Below the pieces are notes generated by a model, which did no database searches, was not told the origin of the DNA, and saw nothing but the letters and a program-made list of their open reading frames with translations. A stretch of DNA of 9,112 bases, taken from Phyllobacteriaceae bacterium UBA1059 (lineage in GTDB: Bacteria; Pseudomonadota; Alphaproteobacteria; Rhizobiales; Rhizobiaceae). The stretch covers positions 1 through 9,112 of the forward strand of contig DCDI01000119.1 in NCBI GenBank assembly GCA_002316345.1. Direction: 5' to 3'. A program made the translations under genes and the position numbers. Below are positions 1-6,369 of this stretch, piece after piece; within the stretch, counting starts at the first letter, position 1; the number at the start of each line of letters is the position of its first letter.

Positions 1-694
<694 letters not shown>

Positions 695-713
695 CAATGC
701 TTCTTACTCCCGA

Positions 714-730
714 AGCCGGCTTTCCCGGCT
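714..730 (-). repeat. Short hairpin in the leader of the ABC ATPase gene
   Basis: AGCCGG (714-719) and CCGGCT (725-730) form a perfect 6-bp inverted repeat around a 5-nt loop, GAAAG on the minus strand. It ends only 2 nt before the GGGAG Shine-Dalgarno (707-711). In the transcript it would sit directly against the ribosome binding site. No U-tract follows, so it does not look like a terminator. A role in tuning translation is inference only. Confidence 0.45.
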
Positions 731-746
731 CCTCAAAGATTGTCTG

Positions 747-799
747 AAGGCGTCTATCTAGCACTTTATCGCACGGGAACGTCGAGCGAAAGACGCCTT
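747..799. repeat. Perfect 9-bp inverted repeat between qor and the ABC ATPase gene
   Basis: AAGGCGTCT (747-755) is exactly repeated in inverse as AGACGCCTT (791-799), with 35 bases between. It lies in the 132-base gap downstream of the qor stop codon and upstream of the ABC ATPase start. It could be a long-loop RNA stem or a pair of protein half-sites. No T-tract follows on the minus strand, so it is a poor intrinsic terminator for qor. The rest of the gap shows no convincing promoter: TAAAGT-like and TAGATA-like -10 candidates exist on the minus strand without a good -35. Confidence 0.45.
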
Positions 800-826
800 T
801 GCTTCAAGAAGTCGCAGTGATTAATC

Positions 827-1804
827 TTAAGGCAGAAGGATCGTCGTTCCGGTCGTTTTGCGCGCTTCCAAGTCACGATGCGCTTGTGCGGCATCTTCCA
901 GCCTGTAGCGCTGGTTGATGTTGATCTTGACGATACCCTTCGCAACCACGTCGAACAAAGCAGCGGCGGACTCTTCGAGTTCGTCGCGCTTGGCGATGTA
1001 GGCAAACAACGTCGGCCGCGTCAGGAAGAGCGAACCCTTCTGCGACAGCACGCCGAGATTGAACGGCGGGATCGGTCCAGACGATTGGCCAAAGGTCACG
1101 AAAAGCCCGCGCGGCTTCAAACAGTCGAGCGAACCTTCATACGTGTCTTTGCCAACGGAATCATAGACCACGTCGCACTTCTTGCCGCCGGTAATCTCCT
1201 GCACCCGCGCCACGAAATCCTCTTTCGTGTAGTCGATCACGTGGTCATAGCCATGCGCCTTGGCGAGTTCGACCTTCTCCGGCGAGCCGGCCGTGCCGAT
1301 CACGGTCGCGCCGAGATGCTTGGCCCATTGGCCGAAGATCAGGCCAACGCCACCGGCAGCCGCATGGTAAAGCACCGTGTCGCCGGCTTTGACCGCAAAG
1401 GTCCGGCGCAGCAGATATTCCACCGTCATGCCCTGCAGCATCATGGCCGCGCCCTGCTCGTCCGAAATCGTTTCGGGCAGCTTCACCAGCCTGTCGGCTG
1501 GGATGACGCGCTGTTGCGCATAAGCGCCGAGCGGCCCGACATAGGCAACGCGGTCGCCCACCTGCAAACCGTTCACACCATCGCCCAACGCTTCCACGAC
1601 GCCGGCCGCTTCGTTGCCGGGCACAAGCGGCAAACCGTTTGGCGCGGGATAAAGGCCGGTGCGATAATAAACATCGAGATAGTTCAGGCCGATCGCGGTA
1701 TGGCGAACAAGCGCCTCGCCGGCCTTCGGTTGTTCAACCGGAGCATCCTCATAGACCAACACGTCCGGTCCGCCATGCTCATTAACACGGATTGCCTTGC
1801 TCAT
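827..1804 (-). CDS. qor: NADPH:quinone oxidoreductase, zinc-free MDR family (Qor)
   Basis: This 325-aa protein belongs to the zinc-independent quinone oxidoreductase branch of the medium-chain dehydrogenase/reductase superfamily and matches the family length. The family reduces quinones in the cytoplasm using NADPH. Visible signatures are the N-terminal GroES-like fold with GNEAAGVVEALG (63-74), the Rossmann dinucleotide loop AAAGGVG (148-154), DVVYDSVGKDTYEGSLDCL (211-229) and LTRPTLFAYI (261-270), which closely recall E. coli Qor. The zinc-binding Cys/His pattern of alcohol dehydrogenases is absent. An upstream in-frame start at 1900 would add 32 residues lying inside the pcs coding region. 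The start at 1804 is preferred because it has a GGAAGGA Shine-Dalgarno about 6 nt upstream and gives the normal N-terminus. Its ATG overlaps the pcs TGA (ATGA), so it is probably the second gene of a coupled pair. The in vivo substrate cannot be deduced. Confidence 0.95.
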   Translation of the reverse strand: MSKAIRVNEHGGPDVLVYEDAPVEQPKAGEALVRHTAIGLNYLDVYYRTGLYPAPNGLPLVPGNEAAGVVEALGDGVNGLQVGDRVAYVGPLGAYAQQRVIPADRLVKLPETISDEQGAAMMLQGMTVEYLLRRTFAVKAGDTVLYHAAAGGVGLIFGQWAKHLGATVIGTAGSPEKVELAKAHGYDHVIDYTKEDFVARVQEITGGKKCDVVYDSVGKDTYEGSLDCLKPRGLFVTFGQSSGPIPPFNLGVLSQKGSLFLTRPTLFAYIAKRDELEESAAALFDVVAKGIVKININQRYRLEDAAQAHRDLEARKTTGTTILLP

Positions 1805-2550
1805 GCTGTTTCCTTCCGTCCAAGGTTCGGGAACAACTGCATTACCCCGCCGATAAAGAAGAGGTAGAGCCCGGTCACGGCCATCGCGATCTTCACCCAC
1901 TCAGATGCATTCATGTTCTGCACCAGCGCCAGAACCGAAATCGCGCACCACACCAGAAACACCGTCAGGTTCAGGTTGCGAAGCCGCACTACCCGCACCG
2001 GATGAAGGAAACTCATGGGAATGAAGGTGAAGATCGCCGAAAACACCACGACGGCGAAGGACACATATTCCCCGGGCTCGATCACGAACAAGGTGAACAC
2101 CACCATGTTCCAGACCACCGGGAAGCCCTTGAAGAAGTTCTCCTTCGTCTTCATGCCGGTATCGGCATAATAGATCGCGCTGGAAACCACGATGATCGCG
2201 GCCGAAAGGAAGGACAGCCCCTCGCCCATAAAGCCGCGCTGATAAAGCGCGAAAGCGGGGATGAGGACGTAAGTCACGTAATCGATGATGTTGTCGAGCA
2301 GCTCGCCCGACCAGGTCGGAAGCACTTCCTTGACCTGCAGCTTGCGCGCGATCGGACCATCGATACCATCGACGAGAAGTGCCAGACCAAGCCACAGAAA
2401 CATCGCCGTCCAGCGTTCTTCGCTCGCGGCCACCAGTGACAGGAAGGCCAGAAATGAGCCGGAAGCCGTGAAAAGATGCACGGAAAAAGCGCGCGCCTGC
2501 GGCACGGTTACCTTTTTCGGTCCCTTCACAAATTGCTCAAGCTTCGACAC
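1801..2550 (-). CDS. pcs: Phosphatidylcholine synthase (CDP-diacylglycerol:choline phosphatidyltransferase)
   Basis: Pcs condenses choline with CDP-diacylglycerol to make phosphatidylcholine and CMP in the inner membrane. This one-step route is characteristic of rhizobia, Brucella and relatives. The 249-aa product carries the full CDP-alcohol phosphatidyltransferase signature D61-x2-D64-G65-x2-A68-R69 ... G82-x3-D86-x3-D90. The surrounding DGIDGPIARK and SGELLDNIIDYVTYVL are typical of Pcs rather than of Pgs or Pss enzymes. Several hydrophobic segments follow (about 24-42, 92-128, 144-180, 188-206, 220-240), as expected for a polytopic enzyme. The start is GTG at 2550, with a weak AGGA about 10 nt upstream; no ATG occurs in frame before the preceding stop. 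GTG codons at residues 8 and 16 are alternatives. The gene heads a coupled pair with qor and diverges from the UbiH-family gene across a repeat-rich 252-base region. Confidence 0.96.
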   Translation of the reverse strand: MSKLEQFVKGPKKVTVPQARAFSVHLFTASGSFLAFLSLVAASEERWTAMFLWLGLALLVDGIDGPIARKLQVKEVLPTWSGELLDNIIDYVTYVLIPAFALYQRGFMGEGLSFLSAAIIVVSSAIYYADTGMKTKENFFKGFPVVWNMVVFTLFVIEPGEYVSFAVVVFSAIFTFIPMSFLHPVRVVRLRNLNLTVFLVWCAISVLALVQNMNASEWVKIAMAVTGLYLFFIGGVMQLFPNLGRKETA

Positions 2551-2675
2551 GGACCATCCATCCTGTCGACGGGCAGAAAAGCCGGTCGTTGCTGGAACTC
2601 TTCATCGTGGCCGTCACTCTTCTGCCGCTGCTTTTCCGCTCGGGGACGCGCGCGACACTAGTTTCAGCGCTTCTG

Positions 2676-2692
2676 CCAAACAAGACCAAACA
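2676..2692. repeat. CCAAACA direct repeat, 10-bp period
   Basis: CCAAACA occurs at 2676-2682 and again at 2686-2692. The start-to-start distance is 10 bp, about one DNA helical turn, so both copies face the same side of the helix. This spacing suits side-by-side protein binding in the pcs/ubiH divergent promoter, but no regulator is identified. Confidence 0.4.
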
Positions 2693-2694
2693 GG

Positions 2695-2710
2695 CAGTGG
2701 TTCACCACTG
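2695..2710. repeat. Palindrome CAGTGG-TTCA-CCACTG
   Basis: A perfect 6-bp inverted repeat with a 4-base centre lies directly after the CCAAACA repeats. Its right arm overlaps the first CACTGTTGA copy. It has operator-like geometry in the divergent promoter. No U-tract follows on either strand, so it is not a terminator. Confidence 0.4.
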
Positions 2711-2732
2711 TTGACAGCTTCCACACTGTTGA
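2706..2732. repeat. CACTGTTGA direct repeat, 18-bp period
   Basis: CACTGTTGA is present at 2706-2714 and 2724-2732, exactly repeated over nine bases. The first copy contains TTGACA (2711-2716), a perfect -35 hexamer. The sequence 17 bases downstream (GGGCGC) is not a -10, so I do not call a sigma-70 promoter on it. Confidence 0.4.
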
Positions 2733-2748
2733 AGGGCGCTGCGTCGCA

Positions 2749-2777
2749 TTGCAGCCGCTCTGGGTGCTCGGATAAAC
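2749..2777 (+). promoter_or_regulatory. Possible promoter for the UbiH-family gene
   Basis: TTGCAG (2749-2754) is followed after 17 bases by ATAAAC (2772-2777), or after 16 bases by GATAAA. This would start transcription about 20 bases before the ATG. The match to TTGACA/TATAAT is only partial, although the lexA promoter in this window uses the same TTGCAG -35. Confidence 0.3.
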
Positions 2778-2802
2778 AGAGCGCAACCCCAAGGATACGG
2801 CC

Positions 2803-4014
2803 ATGACAGATATGCTCGCCCCCAAGACGATTCTCGTTGCCGGCGCCGGACCTGCCGGGCTCATTGCCAGTCTCGCAATGGCAAAGGCCGGCTTCGATGT
2901 CAGCCTGATCGGTCCTGAAGCCGGCGCGAGTGATGCACGCACCACAGCGCTGATGGTGCCGGCACTCGATTATCTCGTTGAACTCGGCATCGATACGAGC
3001 TTTGAAGGCAAGTCCGCTTCATTGCGCACCATGCGCATCATCGATGCCACCAAGCGGCTGCTGCGCAGCCCGACCGTCCCCTTCCACGCCAGCGAGATCG
3101 ACCGCAACACCTTCGGCGCCAACATTCCGAATGCCGTGCTGGCGCAGACGCTGTCGGACGCGGTCGCCAACCAGCCGCGCATCACCCGCCATCTCACCAC
3201 TATCAAGAACTGGGTGCCGTCGGCCGATCGCATCACTGCTGCGCTGGACGATGGTCTGCGCCTCGAAGGTGCCTTGGCGATTGCGGCCGACGGGCGCGGT
3301 TCCCCTGCGCGCGATGCCGCCGGCATTCGCACGATCGGCCATCCCTACCCGCAATCGGCGCTCGTTCTGTCCTTCAGCCACACCCGCCCGCACAACGACA
3401 CGTCGAACGAGTTCCACACGGAAACCGGCCCATTCACCCAGGTGCCGCTGCCCGGCGACAAGTCCAGTCTGGTCTGGGTGGTCTCGCCAGCGGAAGCTGA
3501 AACGCTGAACGCGCTGGACGATGCGGAGCTTTCCCGCCGCATCGAAGCCCGCATGCAGTCCATGCTCGGTTCGGTCAATGTATTGCCCGGCCGCCAGATC
3601 TATCCGCTGTCGGCCCGTATGCCGCTGTCCTTCGCGCAGTCGCGCATCGCGCTTGTCGGCGAAGCGGCCCATGTCTTCCCGCCGATCGGGGCGCAAGGTC
3701 TGAACCTCGGCATCCGCGACGTGCAGACCATCGCCGGCCTCGTGGAAGAGAATCTCAGCGATCCCGGCGCCGATAACGTTCTGCGCAGCTATAGCCGTCG
3801 CCGGACGCCCGACATCTTCGCGCGAAACAGCGCGGTGAACCTGCTGAATCGTTCGCTTCTGTCCGGTCTCCTGCCGGCACAGATGGCGCGCAGTGCTGGC
3901 CTCAGCCTGATGGAAAAGCTCCCGCCGGTGCGCAGCTTCTTCATGCGCGAAGGCATGGCGCCCGGCAGTGGTTTTCGTGGCCTATGGGAAAAGGTCGGGC
4001 GGCAGGACGCCTGA
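2803..4014 (+). CDS. UbiH/UbiF-family FAD-dependent hydroxylase, probable ubiquinone biosynthesis
   Basis: This 403-aa protein is a class A flavoprotein monooxygenase, the family that hydroxylates the ubiquinone ring with NAD(P)H, FAD and O2. All three family fingerprints are visible. They are the ADP-binding GAGPAG (14-19), the DG motif ADGRGSPAR (162-170) and the FAD-ribityl motif GEAAHVFPPIGAQGLN (286-301) with D306. Two positions depart from the usual motif: GD is GE (E287) and GQG is GAQG; to my knowledge this form is common in alphaproteobacterial members. The length is normal for the family. The ATG at 2803 has AAGGA 7 nt upstream. Which ring carbon is hydroxylated cannot be read from the sequence, because alphaproteobacteria use differing sets of UbiH/F/I/L/M enzymes; hence no symbol is assigned. 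It diverges from pcs, and its last 33 bases overlap the convergent AEC transporter gene. Confidence 0.9.
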   Translation: MTDMLAPKTILVAGAGPAGLIASLAMAKAGFDVSLIGPEAGASDARTTALMVPALDYLVELGIDTSFEGKSASLRTMRIIDATKRLLRSPTVPFHASEIDRNTFGANIPNAVLAQTLSDAVANQPRITRHLTTIKNWVPSADRITAALDDGLRLEGALAIAADGRGSPARDAAGIRTIGHPYPQSALVLSFSHTRPHNDTSNEFHTETGPFTQVPLPGDKSSLVWVVSPAEAETLNALDDAELSRRIEARMQSMLGSVNVLPGRQIYPLSARMPLSFAQSRIALVGEAAHVFPPIGAQGLNLGIRDVQTIAGLVEENLSDPGADNVLRSYSRRRTPDIFARNSAVNLLNRSLLSGLLPAQMARSAGLSLMEKLPPVRSFFMREGMAPGSGFRGLWEKVGRQDA

Positions 4015-4941
4015 TCGAATCAGATAAAGCAGCGCCGTCACGGTGGCGACCGAGCCTGTGGTCGTCACCAGAATGCTGGCCGAAGCCCGTTCCACCCACA
4101 CGCCGTACTGCGCAGCAATGATATAGACATTGGTGGCCGTCGGCAGCGATGCCAGCAACATCGCAGTCCACACCCACACGGTCGGAAAGTCGCCGATCAG
4201 GCTCAGCATCGTGTAGCAAAGCAGCGGGTGCAGGAAGAGCTTCAACAACACGATCGGCCCGATCGCCGTCGGCATTCGCCGCAGCGGCCGCAGTGCGAGC
4301 GTCACGCCCATCGCAAATAAGGCGCAAGGTGCTGCCGCCCGCGACACGATCTCCAACAAGCGATCCAGCGCTCCCGGCGCACGGAAGTGAAACGCCGCCG
4401 CAAGAACGCCGAGGATCGTCGCGACGATAAACGGGTGCAGCAGGATCTTGCGTCCGATATCGAGCGCCAGGCTGCTCGCGCCAGGGCTGCGCTCGCCCGA
4501 CAACGCCATCAAGGTCGGCGCTAAGACGAAGTGCATGACGTTCTCGAAGCAGAAGATCAGCGCCACCGGCACCGCCGCTTCCTCGCCGAACGCAATCAGC
4601 GCGAGACCCGGTCCCATGAAGCCGATATTGCCATAGGCCGCCGCCAGAGCCTTGATCGTGCTTTCCGGCACGTTGCCGCCGAACAGAAGTGAACCGGCGA
4701 ACATCGTCGCAAAGATCAGGAACGTCGCCAGCATCGACGCCAGAATGAACGAGATCTGCGTCAGCTGCTCGATCGGCGTCTTGGACAGCAGCTGGTAGAA
4801 GAGGGCCGGCAAGGCGATGTAGAGGATGAACACATTCATCCAGGCCAAGCCTTCGACCGGATGCTTCATAAGCTTCGCGACAACGAAGCCGATCAGGATC
4901 ATGCCGAAAAACGGCAGAACCAATCCGACAACATCCGCCAT
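3982..4941 (-). CDS. AEC-family transporter (auxin efflux carrier-like permease)
   Basis: This 319-aa integral membrane protein of the AEC family is a secondary carrier. Bacterial members include malonate/malate-type carriers such as MdcF, but most substrates are unknown. About ten hydrophobic segments run the full length, beginning at 5-24, 33-51 and 65-88. The family signatures are GNIGFMGPGLA (104-114), PCALFAMGVTLA (205-216) near the unwound helix and PTATNVYIIAAQYG (267-280), which corresponds to the conserved P-x-A-x-N-x-x-x-x-A-x-x-Y pattern. The ATG at 4941 has only a weak Shine-Dalgarno (GAG about 7 nt upstream), suggesting modest translation. Its 3' end overlaps the UbiH-family gene on the other strand by 33 bases. 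It is divergent from hspQ across 134 bases. Nothing nearby indicates the substrate. Confidence 0.93.
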   Translation of the reverse strand: MADVVGLVLPFFGMILIGFVVAKLMKHPVEGLAWMNVFILYIALPALFYQLLSKTPIEQLTQISFILASMLATFLIFATMFAGSLLFGGNVPESTIKALAAAYGNIGFMGPGLALIAFGEEAAVPVALIFCFENVMHFVLAPTLMALSGERSPGASSLALDIGRKILLHPFIVATILGVLAAAFHFRAPGALDRLLEIVSRAAAPCALFAMGVTLALRPLRRMPTAIGPIVLLKLFLHPLLCYTMLSLIGDFPTVWVWTAMLLASLPTATNVYIIAAQYGVWVERASASILVTTTGSVATVTALLYLIRSGVLPPDLFP

Positions 4942-4952
4942 GATCAGACTCG

Positions 4953-4979
4953 CTTGGGCTTTGGAGGCTGGCCCTTAGG
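4953..4979 (+). promoter_or_regulatory. Possible heat-shock (sigma-32/RpoH-like) promoter upstream of hspQ
   Basis: CTTGGG (4953-4958) is followed after 13 bases by CCCTTAGG (4972-4979). The arrangement recalls the RpoH pattern CTTG...CCCATnT, but the -10 half matches only in part. It points toward hspQ, whose E. coli homologue is heat-shock induced, with a leader of about 90 bases. The remainder of 4942-5075 shows no better promoter; TTGAAC (5041-5046) lacks a good -10. The call rests mainly on context. Confidence 0.22.
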
Positions 4980-5075
4980 CCGGCAAAGAGCGTCCAGCGG
5001 CGCTAACCGCCACAGCCACCTGCGTCAAGCATTTGCGGGATTGAACAACGCCGGCGCTGCGGCCAAATAACAGGC

Positions 5076-5408
5076 ATGACAGACACACGACATGCCAAGT
5101 TTCAGATCGGTCAGGTGGTCCGGCACCGGGTCTTCCCGTTCCGCGGCATCATCTTCGACGTCGATCCCGAATTCGCCAACACCGAAGAATGGTACGAAGC
5201 GATTCCTGCCGCCGTGCGGCCGAGCAAGGATCAACCCTTTTACCATCTGCTCGCCGAGAATGAAGACAGCGAATACATCGCCTATGTGTCCGAGCAGAAC
5301 CTGCTGGAGGATTCGGACGGCGGTCCTTTGCGTCACCCGCAGCTCAACCAGATCTTCGCCCGTGATTCGGCAGGGCGATATCGACTGCGTGGCCAGCCGC
5401 ATCATTAA
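5076..5408 (+). CDS. hspQ: Heat shock protein HspQ (YccV-like, hemimethylated-DNA-binding domain)
   Basis: This 110-aa protein consists almost entirely of the YccV-like domain. Diagnostic stretches are KFQIGQVVRHR (8-18), PFRGIIFDVDPE (21-32), DQPFYHLLAE (52-61) and YVSEQNL (70-76). Enterobacterial HspQ is heat-inducible, was first described as binding hemimethylated DNA and affecting DnaA stability, and acts as a specificity enhancer for the Lon protease. The same cytoplasmic role is likely here but is inferred by family. The ATG at 5076 has only an AGG one base upstream, which is too close for a normal Shine-Dalgarno. No other in-frame start preserves the conserved N-terminus, so initiation may be weak or unusual. 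It stands alone on its strand and ends 53 bases before a strong bidirectional terminator. Confidence 0.92.
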   Translation: MTDTRHAKFQIGQVVRHRVFPFRGIIFDVDPEFANTEEWYEAIPAAVRPSKDQPFYHLLAENEDSEYIAYVSEQNLLEDSDGGPLRHPQLNQIFARDSAGRYRLRGQPHH

Positions 5409-5461
5409 CGGCAAAAACCGGAAGAACTTCAGAAAATCTCGGAAAAAATGGCCGCTAAATA

Positions 5462-5495
5462 GGAAAAAGGCGGAGCTTTCACCCCGCCTTTTTCC
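5462..5495. terminator. Bidirectional intrinsic terminator between hspQ and the IalB-family gene
   Basis: GGAAAAAGGCGG (5462-5473) and CCGCCTTTTTCC (5484-5495) form a perfect 12-bp inverted repeat with a 10-base loop. The A5/T5 runs inside the stem give a T-rich 3' arm on either strand. On the plus strand a further GGTTTTTCC follows. It lies 53 bases after the hspQ stop and 24 bases after the stop of the converging gene, the expected place for a shared terminator. Confidence 0.9.
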
Positions 5496-5519
5496 GGTTT
5501 TTCCGTCGACTTTCTGCTT

Positions 5520-6155
5520 TTAGTTCGCGGTCTTCGCCTTCTGCTGCTCGTCCTTGAGCTTCTTCGCGAAGTCGTCGTTGTTCTTGTTCACGAAGGCTTC
5601 CAGCTTCTTCTGGCGGTCTTCGAGGTCCGACTGCTGCAGCGGAGGACCGTCATAAGCGCCGGTGAAACCGCCGAGCGAAACCTTGATCGGGTTCGGCTGA
5701 TTCTGGAAGTTGACCGAGGTCAGCGTGAGGTTCGTGCCCTTCTTGAAACCTGCAACCAGCTGATCGTTGAGCGGCGCTTCGGCCACGCACCGATCCGGGA
5801 AACAGATAACATAATCAAGCTTCTGCGCCTTGTTGTTGTCGACCTGAAGGCCGACACCTGGAGGCAGCAAACGGCCGGTCGGCACGGTGACTTGGAACAC
5901 GCGGCGGCTCACTTTGCCCTTGACCTCGACGAGGCTGACGGCGGTGATCAGCTGGCCGGTATTAGCGGTCATGATCTGCTGAACGTTGCAGATCTCAACG
6001 TCCTGCTGCTTCTGGCAGGCCTTGAACCAACCCTTGGGCGGAGCCGCAGGGTTCTGCTCCTGCGCAGATGCTGGCGCAACACCACCGGCAACCACAGCAG
6101 CGAGGCCTGCCGCAACAAGGGCAAGTCGCGACGTGTTGAGGTTCGGAAACTTCAT
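5520..6155 (-). CDS. Invasion-associated locus B (IalB) family periplasmic protein
   Basis: The 211-aa product has a signal peptide (residues 1-31: basic N-terminus, hydrophobic 11-27, cleavage predicted after ASA at 29-31), so it should be exported by Sec. The mature part matches the IalB family: WFKACQKQQDVEICNVQQ near the start, VPTGRLLPPGVGLQVD (91-106) and YVICFPDRCVAEAPL (115-129). Four cysteines form two close pairs, C47/C56 and C118/C123, and probably make disulfides. Residues 177-211 form a Lys/Glu/Asp/Gln-rich, probably helical tail. The founding member was linked to erythrocyte invasion in Bartonella, but the family is widespread in free-living rhizobia, so the name does not imply virulence. 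The biochemical function is unknown. The ATG at 6155 has AGAGGA about 10 nt upstream. The gene ends at the shared terminator. Confidence 0.92.
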   Translation of the reverse strand: MKFPNLNTSRLALVAAGLAAVVAGGVAPASAQEQNPAAPPKGWFKACQKQQDVEICNVQQIMTANTGQLITAVSLVEVKGKVSRRVFQVTVPTGRLLPPGVGLQVDNNKAQKLDYVICFPDRCVAEAPLNDQLVAGFKKGTNLTLTSVNFQNQPNPIKVSLGGFTGAYDGPPLQQSDLEDRQKKLEAFVNKNNDDFAKKLKDEQQKAKTAN

Positions 6156-6369
6156 GGGTCGGTTATCCTCTTGAATGGATGGCGGTGAGCGCTACCCAGC
6201 CGCTAGCCGGCGTCAGTGTTGCTTAAATAAGGCAACAGGATGACTGTTGGCGGCCTGTTACACCGGCTTGTTCCCGGAATCCAGCTTGGCGAAGGCCCGG
6301 AAACACATCATTGCGCCGCCATTCCCCGCGACTGTGATATTTCCGTCGACCGAATCGGAAAGACTGCCC
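6156..6369. promoter_or_regulatory. Divergent intergenic region between the IalB-family and solute-binding protein genes
   Basis: These 214 bases carry the 5' regions of both genes. The only structure I see is GTTGC (6218-6222) with GCAAC (6232-6236) around an AT-rich centre, nearly extendable with a one-base bulge, which could be an operator. I found no confident -35/-10 pair on either strand. The solute-binding protein frame stays open back to 6247 but lacks a family-like N-terminus there. Confidence 0.4.

Larger units (their letters stand above)
2551..2802. promoter_or_regulatory. Divergent intergenic region between pcs and the UbiH-family gene
   Basis: These 252 bases must carry the promoters of both divergent genes. 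I see no gene in them. The right half (2676-2732) is packed with short direct and inverted repeats, listed separately. A possible plus-strand promoter lies at 2749-2777. I could not identify a convincing minus-strand promoter for pcs. Confidence 0.6.

Noticed and set aside
878..1867. Long plus-strand open frame (329 aa) opposite qor
   Set aside because: It is an antisense shadow of qor. The composition is rich in Arg and His, there is no recognisable domain, and it runs opposite a strongly supported gene.
1805..1900. Upstream extension of qor to a start at 1900 (357 aa)
   Set aside because: The extra 32 residues lie inside pcs and do not look like the Qor N-terminus. The ATG at 1804 has a strong Shine-Dalgarno and gives the family length.
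2589..2714. Small plus-strand open frame (TTG start, 41 aa) with a hydrophobic stretch, in the pcs/ubiH intergenic region
   Set aside because: It has no ATG or GTG start and no Shine-Dalgarno at usual spacing. It lies across the repeat-rich promoter region and ends within the CACTGTTGA repeat. The hydrophobicity is probably a chance reading.
2711..2716. Perfect -35 hexamer TTGACA upstream of the UbiH-family gene
   Set aside because: The bases at the matching -10 distance are GGGCGC, so it is unlikely to be a sigma-70 promoter on its own. It is more likely part of the CACTGTTGA repeat.
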